7,086 bases of DNA from Clostridia bacterium (GCA_017471125.1 JAFUWR010000020.1:1-7086); one strand, 5' to 3'; positions 1 to 5,622 are shown, counted from the stretch's first letter. The notes: a model not told the origin generated them from the sequence alone. Numbers and translations are program-made.

Positions 1-1208
1 CGCACGCGGCTGGCAGCCTCGTCGATCAGGTCGATGGCCTTGTCCGGCAGGAAGCGGTCGGAGATATAGCGGTCGGACAGGTACACCGCCGCGACGATGG
101 CCACGTCGGTGATGCGCACGCGGTGGTGCGCCTCGTAGCGGTCGCGCAGGCCCAGAAGGATCTGCACGGATTCCTCCTTGGTGGGCTCGCCCACCATCAC
201 GGGCTGGAAGCGGCGCTCCAGCGCGGCGTCCTTTTCGATGTGCTTGTGGTATTCGTTCAGCGTGGTCGCGCCGATGCACTGCATCTCGCCCCGGGCCAGC
301 GCGGGCTTGAGTATGTTCGCCGCGTCGATCGCGCCTTCGGAAGCGCCGGCGCCGCAGATGGTGTGTAGCTCGTCGATGAACAGTATCACGTTGCCGGCCT
401 TCTTGATCTCGGCCATGGCGTTCTTCAGCCGCTCCTCGAACTCTCCGCGGTACTTGGCCCCGGCCAGCATGCTCGCCAGGTCCAGCGCCACCACGCGCTT
501 GCCGCGCAGGATCTCCGGGATGTTGCCCTCCACGATCAGCTGCGCCAGCCCCTCCACGATGGCGGACTTGCCCACCCCCGGCTCGCCGATGAGCACGGGG
601 TTGTTCTTCCTGCGGCGGGACAGTATCTGCACGATGCGCTCGATCTCGTTGGCGCGGCCCACCACCGGGTCCAGCTCACCCGCCCGGGCGGCGCTGGTGA
701 GGTCGTGGGAGAACTGGTTGAGCGTGGGCGTGTCGGCGGCCTGGGCCTCCGTGACCGCGGCCTGGGGATCGTCCGCGCCGGTCAGCACCCGCAGAAGCTC
801 GTCCCTGGCCTTGGACAGGTCGAGGCCCATTTTTAACAATACGTGGGCCGCGACGCCCTCGCGCTCCCGCATCAGCGCCAGCAGGATGTGCTCGGTGGAG
901 ACGTAGTTTTGCTTTAATTCCCGCGCCTCCCGCATGCTCTGCTCCAGCACCTTTTTCGTCCGCGGGGTGTAGACCATCTGCTTGCCGGCGATGCTCTCGT
1001 CGCTGCGGCCCAGCATCTTGACGATCTCGTTCCGGGCTTCGTCCAGGGTGATGCCCGACAGCACGCCCTTCGCGCCGCCCGGCTCGGTCAGCACGCCCAG
1101 CAGCAGGTGCTCGGTGCCCACGTAGGTGCGCCCCAGTTGGGCCGCCTCCCGCTGGGCCGCCAGCAGCGCCCGCTGGCCGCGCTCGGTGAATTTCGCGAAA
1201 TATGCCAT
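1..1208 (-). CDS. clpC: ClpC, AAA+ unfoldase of the Clp protease (N-terminal 402 residues, 3' end outside window)
   Basis: ClpC is the cytoplasmic Hsp100 ATPase that unfolds proteins and feeds them to ClpP. The visible part holds the double Clp N-domain (about residues 1-145), a short linker, and most of the first AAA+ module. Walker A GEPGVGKS is at residues 208-215 (Lys214) and Walker B (LFIDELHT) has Asp279/Glu280. KYRGEFEERL and RDRYEAHHR, both typical of ClpC, follow. Each N-domain repeat keeps the TEH motif (Glu33, Glu106), the glutamates that bind phosphoarginine in Bacillus ClpC, so this copy looks able to read McsB marks. The start is set by GGAGG at 1216-1220, 7 bases upstream. It is the last visible gene of the ctsR operon, 20 bases after mcsB. 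Reading continues off the left edge; the M domain, second AAA+ module and ClpP loop are not visible. Identity is very secure; ClpE or ClpB would differ in N-domain and linker. Confidence 0.97.
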   Translation of the reverse strand, partial: MAYFAKFTERGQRALLAAQREAAQLGRTYVGTEHLLLGVLTEPGGAKGVLSGITLDEARNEIVKMLGRSDESIAGKQMVYTPRTKKVLEQSMREARELKQNYVSTEHILLALMREREGVAAHVLLKMGLDLSKARDELLRVLTGADDPQAAVTEAQAADTPTLNQFSHDLTSAARAGELDPVVGRANEIERIVQILSRRRKNNPVLIGEPGVGKSAIVEGLAQLIVEGNIPEILRGKRVVALDLASMLAGAKYRGEFEERLKNAMAEIKKAGNVILFIDELHTICGAGASEGAIDAANILKPALARGEMQCIGATTLNEYHKHIEKDAALERRFQPVMVGEPTKEESVQILLGLRDRYEAHHRVRITDVAIVAAVYLSDRYISDRFLPDKAIDLIDEAASRV

Positions 1209-1215
1209 TGATCGT

Positions 1216-1220
1216 CCTCC
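1216..1220 (-). promoter_or_regulatory. Ribosome binding site of clpC
   Basis: GGAGG on the minus strand lies 7 bases before the clpC ATG (1208-1206), inside the 20-base mcsB-clpC gap. It fixes the clpC start and shows that clpC has its own strong initiation site. No promoter is visible in this gap, so clpC is most likely transcribed from the ctsR promoter. Confidence 0.85.
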
Positions 1221-1228
1221 GATCTGTA

Positions 1229-2254
1229 CTATTCTGACACCAGCTTCTTGAGCTCGTCCCGGAGCACCTGCGCCCGCAATATCTCGGACTCCCGGGGGCT
1301 CATGAGCTTCCCGGACCGCACGCCCAGGGACCCGGGCTGCGCGTCCATCATCAGGGCGTCCAGCCCCGGCAGCGGCGCGTGCAGGTAGCCCATGCTGGCC
1401 GCGTAGCGGATGTCGGAATAGCGCTTCATGAACTCGCCCACGTTCATCAGCCGGGCGTACATCAATTCGCCCCAGCTCCGCATGAGCTGGTCCTGCAATT
1501 GCAGCAGGTCCTTCTTCTCGGCCTGCTCCCGCATGCCGCGCTCGTGCTCCACCACCTGGCCCGCCGCCGCGGACAGGGCGCGGATGACGTCCTCCTCGCT
1601 GCGGCCCAGGGTGGCCTGGTTCGAGAGCTGGTACAGGTTGCCGCGGGCCTCGCTGCCGTCGCCGTACAGCCCGCGCACGGTCAGGCCCAGCTTTGCGATG
1701 GTCTGCATCACCGCGCCCATCTGCCCGGACGCGGCCAGGGCCGGCAGGTGCAGTATCACGCTGGCGCGAAGCCCCGTGCCCGTGTTGGCGGGGCTGGCGG
1801 ACAAAAACCCCCACTGGGGATCGAAGGCGAAGGGATACTTCTCCCCCACCGCCTCGTCCAGCTTCAGCGCCATCTCCGCGGAGCGCTCCAATTGCAGCCC
1901 CGGCAGCAGGCCCTGGAAGCGGATGTGATCCTCCTCGTTGAGCATCACCGTCACCGTGCCCGCCGACGAGATCATCGCCGCGGAATAGTTGATGAACTTC
2001 AACAGATCGTAGCTGATCAGGTGGTGCTCCACCAGCCTCGACCGGGCGTCCTCCTCGAGATCGCCCATGCGCAGGAACGTGAACGCCGCGCCGTTTTCGG
2101 TGTTGAACACCGCGGTGGTGGTGCGGTCGATGACCTCCTCGGCGTACTCCCGGGTCAGCTTGGGCGAGAAGGGCAGGTCCTCGTAGTTACGGGACAGGCG
2201 CACGCGGCTGGAGATGACCACGTCCTGCTCGGGGGCCATGACGTACTCATACAT
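1229..2254 (-). CDS. mcsB: McsB, protein-arginine kinase (341 aa, variant active-site residues)
   Basis: McsB is a phosphagen-kinase-fold enzyme that phosphorylates arginines on proteins, marking them for ClpCP, and inactivates CtsR. Family landmarks are intact: SSRVRLSRN (residues 15-23), the NEEDH acidic motif (106-110), NTGTGLRAS (157-165) and VRGLYGDGSEA (193-203). Three places differ from Bacillus-type McsB. The active-site cysteine of the CPTNxGTGLRAS motif is serine (Ser154, codon 1795-1793). The first glutamate of the GEGSEA loop is aspartate (Asp199), with the second glutamate kept. The C-terminal RDXXRA phosphoarginine-sensing motif reads SEILRA (323-328). The protein contains no cysteine. 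It lacks about 13 N-terminal residues compared with B. subtilis. It overlaps mcsA by 8 bases, consistent with coupled translation with its partner McsA. Family membership is certain; full activity is not. Confidence 0.95.
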   Translation of the reverse strand: MYEYVMAPEQDVVISSRVRLSRNYEDLPFSPKLTREYAEEVIDRTTTAVFNTENGAAFTFLRMGDLEEDARSRLVEHHLISYDLLKFINYSAAMISSAGTVTVMLNEEDHIRFQGLLPGLQLERSAEMALKLDEAVGEKYPFAFDPQWGFLSASPANTGTGLRASVILHLPALAASGQMGAVMQTIAKLGLTVRGLYGDGSEARGNLYQLSNQATLGRSEEDVIRALSAAAGQVVEHERGMREQAEKKDLLQLQDQLMRSWGELMYARLMNVGEFMKRYSDIRYAASMGYLHAPLPGLDALMMDAQPGSLGVRSGKLMSPRESEILRAQVLRDELKKLVSE

Positions 2255-2837
2255 CGCCGTTCGCCCCCTCTCCGCCGTCGCCGTTCAGCCGGGCCTGGGG
2301 ATGGACCTTGATGTCGCCCTCCCGGCGCTCGAGCTGTATGTTCAGGGCGCGTATGGCGTCCCTCAGCTTCGCGGCCTGCTCGTACTCCTCGTCGGCGATG
2401 GCCCGCTGGAGCTTTTGCTTCAAGCGCTCGATGTTCATGCGGATGGACACGCCGCTGTGCACGCCGCCGGGCACCCGCCCCGCGTGCTGGGTGTTGCCGT
2501 GGACCCGCTGCAGGAGCGCCGTCAGCGGGGCGCGGAAGGCGTTGTAGCAGTTGGCGCAGCCCAGCATGCCGCCCTTCTGGAACTCCGGGTAGGTCATGCC
2601 GCACTGCTCGCAGACGCAGTCCTCGTATTCGGCCTCCTGCCGCGACTGCGCGTCGGCGTCCCGGCCCTCGAGGATGCTGTTCAGCAGGCCGGCCAGGTTG
2701 GAGAAGTCGATGCCCGGGAGCTGCTTCTGGTGCTTGGCCATGCAGCTCGGGCACAGGTTTCGCTCCACCTTGTCGCCGTTGATGATCGTCGTCAAATGAA
2801 ACTTCGCGGGCCTGATCCCGCAATCCTCACACATCAT
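2247..2837 (-). CDS. mcsA: McsA, zinc-finger activator of McsB with UVR motif (196 aa)
   Basis: McsA is the small cytoplasmic partner that activates the arginine kinase McsB in the CtsR stress circuit. Two treble-clef-like zinc sites are visible: CxxC pairs at Cys3/Cys6 with Cys29/Cys32, and Cys76/Cys79 with Cys94/Cys97. The typical McsA segment CANCYNAFRAPLTALLQRVHG follows around residues 94-114. A UVR-type coiled motif spans about 135-170 (ERLKQKLQRAI, then DEEYEQAAKLRD). The tail after 172 is glycine-rich and looks disordered. Two adjacent ATGs are possible (2837 and 2834); AGGAGG at 2852-2847 is 9 bases from the first, so I chose that one. The gene overlaps the ctsR stop by 11 bases and mcsB by 8, marking a tightly coupled operon. 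Identification is secure from zinc sites, UVR motif and position. Confidence 0.94.
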   Translation of the reverse strand: MMCEDCGIRPAKFHLTTIINGDKVERNLCPSCMAKHQKQLPGIDFSNLAGLLNSILEGRDADAQSRQEAEYEDCVCEQCGMTYPEFQKGGMLGCANCYNAFRAPLTALLQRVHGNTQHAGRVPGGVHSGVSIRMNIERLKQKLQRAIADEEYEQAAKLRDAIRALNIQLERREGDIKVHPQARLNGDGGEGANGDV

Positions 2838-3309
2838 CCCGCTTTCCCTCCTCGCGATTCTTGAATACCTGCATCAGCATGTTGCGGAACACCGCCGCCC
2901 GCAGCACGTCCTTGGCGCTGATGGGCAGCGCCAGCGCGTTGCGCGACACCGCGGACTTCATCAGGAGCGCCTCGTTCTTCGTCACCAGCTTGCGCTCGTA
3001 GAGGTTCGAGATGATGGCGTTGGCCGTCTCCTCGTCCACCGAATTGCCCACGCGGTTCAAAAGCGCCTCCAGGAAGTTCTCCTCCCCCCGGTTCTGCATC
3101 CGCACGATGCGCACGTAGCCGCCGCCGCCGCGCCGGGATTCGATGATGTAGCCGTGGTCCACCGAAAACCGCGTGGCGAGCACGTAGTTGATCTGGGAGG
3201 GCGCGCACCCGAAGTGCTGGGCAAGCTCGTTGCGCCGCAGCTCGATGTGGGCGTCCTCGTTCATCAGTTCCTTTATGAATTGCTCGATGCTGTCAGAAAG
3301 CTGAGCCAT
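2827..3309 (-). CDS. ctsR: CtsR, transcriptional repressor of clp/stress genes (160 aa)
   Basis: CtsR is a dimeric winged-helix repressor that binds heptad direct repeats in clp promoters and is released on heat or protein stress. The N-terminal part carries the DNA-binding domain, including LRRNELAQHFGCAPSQINYV (residues 24-43) and TRFSVDHGYIIESRRGGGGY (46-65). The arginine-tetraglycine wing (Arg59, Arg60, Gly61-Gly64), known as the heat sensor and a target of arginine phosphorylation in Bacillus homologues, is intact. The C-terminal half (about 75-150) is the dimerisation and McsB/ClpC-interaction region. The length is close to the Bacillus protein (about 154 aa). Start at 3309 is supported by GGTGAT at 3318-3313, complementary to the 16S rRNA 3' end. 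It is the first gene of its operon and has a consensus CtsR operator in its own promoter, so autorepression is expected. Confidence 0.97.
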   Translation of the reverse strand: MAQLSDSIEQFIKELMNEDAHIELRRNELAQHFGCAPSQINYVLATRFSVDHGYIIESRRGGGGYVRIVRMQNRGEENFLEALLNRVGNSVDEETANAIISNLYERKLVTKNEALLMKSAVSRNALALPISAKDVLRAAVFRNMLMQVFKNREEGKRDDV

Positions 3310-3322
3310 AGAATCACCTTCT

Positions 3323-3339
3323 TTTGACCATCTTTGACT
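3323..3339 (-). promoter_or_regulatory. CtsR operator (heptad direct repeat)
   Basis: On the minus strand the site reads AGTCAAA-GAT-GGTCAAA: two heptads separated by three bases with the middle spacer A, an exact fit to the known CtsR consensus (A/GGTCAAA NAN A/GGTCAAA). It begins directly after the -10 box and covers the expected transcription start, so bound CtsR would block RNA polymerase. I saw no second copy of this motif in the window. Confidence 0.96.
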
Positions 3340-3368
3340 ATTATAGCACGCTTCCTCGCATTTTGCAA
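3340..3368 (-). promoter_or_regulatory. Housekeeping sigma-A-type promoter of the ctsR-mcsA-mcsB-clpC operon
   Basis: The minus strand shows a -35 box TTGCAA (3368-3363), a 17-base spacer, and a perfect -10 box TATAAT (3345-3340). Transcription would start about 3333, inside the CtsR operator, leaving a leader of only about 24 bases before the ctsR ATG. The promoter lies wholly in the 72-base gap after the mtnN stop. No CIRCE-type inverted repeat of HrcA is present, so control here appears to be by CtsR alone. Confidence 0.93.
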
Positions 3369-3381
3369 CGCTTTTTTGTAT

Positions 3382-4068
3382 TTATTTCACAACTTCCATC
3401 AATATCCTGTGGGTCCGCTCCACGGCCTTGGGCAGAAACTCCGTGTACTCCATGAAGTGGTCGTCGTCGGTGGAGTCGGAGATGGCCCGCAGGATGGCGC
3501 AGGGCACGCCGGCCAGGTAACACGCCTGGGCGATGGCCGCGCCCTCCATCTCGCACGCCTCGGCGGCAAAGGTCTCGACGATGCGCCGCTTGGCGTCCCG
3601 GCTGGTGATGAACTGGTCGCCGGAGGCCACCCGGGCGGGCACGGCCTTGACGCCGACGGCCTCGGCGGCTTTGAGCAATCTGTCGCGCCACGCCGCGTCA
3701 CAGGGCAGGGTCGTCACCAGCCTGCCGTCGATGGACAGCGCGCCCACGGGCTCGCCCATGCCGGTGGTGTCGTAGTCGTGCTGCACGGCGTCGGTGGCCA
3801 CCGCCACGTCCAGTATGTCCAGCCGGTCGGACAGGCTGCCCGCCACGCCGGTGTTGATGAGCGCCTCGGGCCTGAACGTCAGAAGCATCGTCTGGGCGCA
3901 CACGGCGGCGTTGACCTTGCCCACGCCGCAGCGGGCCACCACGACCTCGCGGCTGCCCAGTTTCCCAAGGTGATAGGTGTGCCCCATCACCGTCTTTTCC
4001 TCATGGTCCTTCAATTCGCGCACCAGGCCGTCCACTTCGGCCTGCATCGCGCCCAAAATGCCGATCAT
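3382..4068 (-). CDS. mtnN: 5'-methylthioadenosine/S-adenosylhomocysteine nucleosidase (228 aa)
   Basis: This cytoplasmic enzyme hydrolyses methylthioadenosine and S-adenosylhomocysteine to adenine plus the thio-ribose product, removing inhibitory by-products of polyamine synthesis and methylation. The PNP/UDP phosphorylase fold is evident from IGILGAMQAEV at the N-terminus, INTGVAGSL (71-79), SGDQFI (149-154), CEMEGAAIA (172-180) and AISD (195-198). The catalytic residues of the E. coli enzyme (Glu12, Glu174, Asp197) correspond to Glu11, Glu175 and Asp198. Length matches the family. The ATG follows the ispDF stop with no gap; AAGGAG at 4083-4078, inside the end of ispDF, serves as its ribosome binding site. 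It is the last gene of the rqcP-ispDF-mtnN cluster, and no hairpin terminator follows it before the ctsR promoter. All key residues are present, so a working enzyme is expected. Confidence 0.95.
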   Translation of the reverse strand: MIGILGAMQAEVDGLVRELKDHEEKTVMGHTYHLGKLGSREVVVARCGVGKVNAAVCAQTMLLTFRPEALINTGVAGSLSDRLDILDVAVATDAVQHDYDTTGMGEPVGALSIDGRLVTTLPCDAAWRDRLLKAAEAVGVKAVPARVASGDQFITSRDAKRRIVETFAAEACEMEGAAIAQACYLAGVPCAILRAISDSTDDDHFMEYTEFLPKAVERTHRILMEVVK

Positions 4069-5226
4069 CTATCCGTTCTCCTTTGTGAGCATACATATGG
4101 CCTGGGCGGAGATGCCGATCTCCTCGCCCTCGAAGCCCATGCGCTCGGTGGTGGTGGCCTTGACGTTGGCGGCGTCCACATCGACGCCCAGCGCCCGGGC
4201 CACGTTTTCCCGCATCCGCAGGATATAGCTTGCCAGCTTGGGCTTTTGCGCCACGATGGTCACGTCGGCGTTCACGACCCGCCAGCCCTTGCCGCGCAGC
4301 AGCGCCATCACGCGCTCCAGCAGCAGCAGGGACGATATGCCCTTGTAGGCGGGGTCGCTGTCCGGGAAGTGGCGGCCGATGTCGCCCTCCCCCGCCGCGC
4401 CCAACAGCGCGTCCATCAGCGCGTGCAGCGCCACGTCCGCGTCCGAGTGGCCGTCCAGCCCCCGGTCGTGGAGCACCTCCACGCCGCACAGTATGAGCCT
4501 GCGCCCCGCGGCGAGGCGGTGGGCGTCGTAGCCCTGCCCCACACGCAGCACAGGCGTCCTTAACGCTTCAAAATCCCCTCGCGTCGTCAATTTTCGGTTC
4601 CTCTCCGCGCCCGGGGCCGTCACCAGCCGCAGGCCGCCGTAGTAGTGTTCGTACAGCATGGCGTCGTCGGTGACGCTCAGGCCGTCGGCCCGGGCCCGTT
4701 CGTGCGCCGCCATGATCCTTTGATAGTCGAAGCTCTGGGGCGTCTGCACCGCCCGCAGGCTGTCCCGATCCACGGTGGTCACCGCGCCGTCGGGCGTGAT
4801 CTGCTTGATGGTGTCGATGACCGGGGTGCAGATGACCCCGCTGCCGTACTGTCGCGCCGATTCGAGGGTCGCGCCGATGATCTCTTTGGTCACGAAGGGC
4901 CGCGCGGCGTCGTGGATGGCGACGACTTCTACGTCCCCCGGCACGGCGCGAAGCCCGTTGTACACCGAATCCCGCCGGGTCGCGCCGCCGCTGACCACGG
5001 CCTTTACCAGCGGGCACGCGCCCTCCCGGCGGCACAGCTCGTCATAGGCCGACCGGTCGCTTTCCGACAGCACCAGCGCCGCGCCGTCCACCAGCCCCGA
5101 GGCCGCGAAGGCGTCCAGGCACCGGGACAGCACGCTCCTGCCGTCGATCTCAAAGAATACCTTGTTTTTATCCAGGCCCGAACGCGCGCCGCGGCCCGCC
5201 GCGACGATCACCGCCCAGGCGCTCAT
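4069..5226 (-). CDS. ispDF: IspDF, bifunctional MEP-pathway enzyme (cytidylyltransferase + MEcPP synthase, 385 aa)
   Basis: The protein fuses two non-consecutive steps of non-mevalonate isoprenoid synthesis: IspD joins CTP to methylerythritol 4-phosphate, and IspF cyclises the phosphorylated product to the 2,4-cyclodiphosphate. The IspD part (about residues 1-225) has the AAGRG nucleotide loop (9-13), Arg15 and Lys22 in the positions of the E. coli catalytic pair, AIHDAARPFV (103-112) and RNRKLTT (209-215). The IspF part (about 226-385) has VGQGYDAHRL (229-238) and LDGHSDADVALHALMDALLG (257-276), giving metal ligands Asp233, His235 and His260. GEGDIGRHFPDSD (279-291) and TTTERMGFEGEEIG (358-371) follow. 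The first-loop sequence SGLDKNKVF replaces the commoner RM...PKQ. The ATG overlaps the rqcP stop as ATGA, and no good ribosome binding site precedes it, so translation probably depends on coupling to rqcP. Confidence 0.95.
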   Translation of the reverse strand: MSAWAVIVAAGRGARSGLDKNKVFFEIDGRSVLSRCLDAFAASGLVDGAALVLSESDRSAYDELCRREGACPLVKAVVSGGATRRDSVYNGLRAVPGDVEVVAIHDAARPFVTKEIIGATLESARQYGSGVICTPVIDTIKQITPDGAVTTVDRDSLRAVQTPQSFDYQRIMAAHERARADGLSVTDDAMLYEHYYGGLRLVTAPGAERNRKLTTRGDFEALRTPVLRVGQGYDAHRLAAGRRLILCGVEVLHDRGLDGHSDADVALHALMDALLGAAGEGDIGRHFPDSDPAYKGISSLLLLERVMALLRGKGWRVVNADVTIVAQKPKLASYILRMRENVARALGVDVDAANVKATTTERMGFEGEEIGISAQAICMLTKENG

Positions 5227-5522
5227 CCCAATGCGCGGTACATGTCCGCGGCGTCCTGCTTGGCCGCGTGTTCCGCGATGGAAAGTATCTCGTATTCCGA
5301 ATAGCGCTCGCCGAAGCGGATGCCCAGCACGTCGCCCACCTTCACGTCCGTGCCCGGCTTGGCCTCCTTGCCGTTAACGGTGACGTGGCCGGTGGCGCAG
5401 GCGTCGTTGGCCACGCTGCGGCGCTTGATGATCCGGGAGATCTTCAAAAATTTGTCCAGCCGGATCGAGGTCGGCTCCACCCGCTCCACGGGCTTGCGGG
5501 CCTCTATTGCTTTTCTGCTCAT
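5223..5522 (-). CDS. rqcP: RqcP/YabO-type S4-domain RNA-binding protein (99 aa)
   Basis: This small protein matches Bacillus YabO (RqcP), an Hsp15-like S4-domain factor that binds 50S subunits with stalled peptidyl-tRNA and works with RqcH in adding alanine tails during ribosome quality control. The S4 domain runs from residue 20 (IRLDKFLKISRIIKRRSVAN) through GHVTVNGKEAKPGTDVKVGD to about 72, ending in the family-typical AADMYRAL. The first 19 residues form a basic extension absent from the B. subtilis protein, which starts at the equivalent of residue 20. The start at 5522 is fixed by GGAGG at 5533-5529, 6 bases upstream. A longer reading from 5591 would cross a palindromic repeat and lacks such a site. 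It is the first gene of the rqcP-ispDF-mtnN cluster. Generic S4 proteins are an alternative, but the neighbourhood (MazG, HU) is the usual one for RqcP. Confidence 0.88.
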   Translation of the reverse strand: MSRKAIEARKPVERVEPTSIRLDKFLKISRIIKRRSVANDACATGHVTVNGKEAKPGTDVKVGDVLGIRFGERYSEYEILSIAEHAAKQDAADMYRALG

Positions 5523-5528
5523 TTGGTT

Positions 5529-5533
5529 CCTCC
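5529..5533 (-). promoter_or_regulatory. Ribosome binding site that sets the rqcP start
   Basis: GGAGG on the minus strand sits 6 bases before the ATG at 5522-5520. This favours the 99-residue product over the in-frame extension that opens at 5591, whose extra sequence would be encoded by the palindromic repeat. Confidence 0.85.
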
Positions 5534-5544
5534 GTTTTTCGCGC

Positions 5545-5568
5545 GGGCGCTGGGGCAGCGCCCCTACG
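5545..5568. repeat. REP-like palindromic element in the hup-rqcP gap
   Basis: Positions 5545-5552 (GGGCGCTG) and 5556-5563 (CAGCGCCC) form a perfect 8-base inverted repeat around three bases. On the minus strand the element begins CGTAGGGGC and ends GCGCCCGC. This resembles, from memory, the GTAGGGGCG...CGCCC family of short intergenic palindromes common in gut Clostridia and related Bacillota. No T-run follows on either strand, so it is not an intrinsic terminator. Only one copy lies in this window, so its repeat nature is inferred from resemblance. Confidence 0.55.
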
Positions 5569-5570
5569 TG

Positions 5571-5580
5571 TCCCGCGGGA
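5571..5580. other. Perfect 10-base palindrome TCCCGCGGGA
   Basis: This sequence equals its own reverse complement and lies next to the larger palindrome at 5545-5563. It may be the edge of the same intergenic element or a site for a dimeric protein. Nothing else in the sequence indicates its role, and a chance palindrome in GC-rich DNA is possible. Confidence 0.35.
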
Positions 5581-5591
5581 TCATTCCCCAT

Positions 5592-5622
5592 TTTATAAGC
5601 AACAGGGCCGCCTCGCTGTGAA
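5592..5622 (-). promoter_or_regulatory. Possible promoter of the rqcP-ispDF-mtnN cluster
   Basis: On the minus strand TTCACA (5622-5617, five of six to TTGACA) is followed after 19 bases by TATAAA (5597-5592, five of six to TATAAT, in the context TATAAAAT). The spacer is longer than the ideal 17, and the -35 lies within the hup terminator hairpin. If used, the transcript would begin near 5585 and include the palindromic element in a leader of about 60 bases. The cluster otherwise has no visible promoter and would depend on read-through from hup. Confidence 0.35.

Noticed and set aside
178..906. Plus-strand open frame (242 codons) opposite clpC
   Set aside because: Serine- and alanine-rich translation with no motif; the minus strand encodes an unbroken ClpC with Walker motifs at the expected residues.
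1379..2311. Plus-strand open frame (310 codons) opposite mcsB
   Set aside because: Low-complexity composition (Arg, His, Gln, Leu), no family resemblance, and it lies fully antisense to mcsB.
2155..2823. Minus-strand open frame (222 codons) in another frame of mcsA/mcsB
   Set aside because: Arg/Gly/Ala/Pro-rich out-of-frame reading of mcsA; it has no start signal or conserved motif.
3334..4563. Long plus-strand open frame (409 codons) opposite mtnN and ispDF
   Set aside because: It is rich in His, Gly, Ala, Val and Gln with no recognisable domain, as expected from the complement of GC-rich coding sequence, and the minus-strand genes here are unmistakable.
5545..5563. Intrinsic terminator at the strong hairpin before rqcP
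   Set aside because: Neither strand has a T-run after the stem; on the minus strand it is followed by GCGCGAAAAA.
5523..5591. N-terminal extension of rqcP to an upstream start at 5591
   Set aside because: It would be translated from the palindromic repeat, has no ribosome binding site, and the ATG at 5522 has GGAGG at ideal distance.
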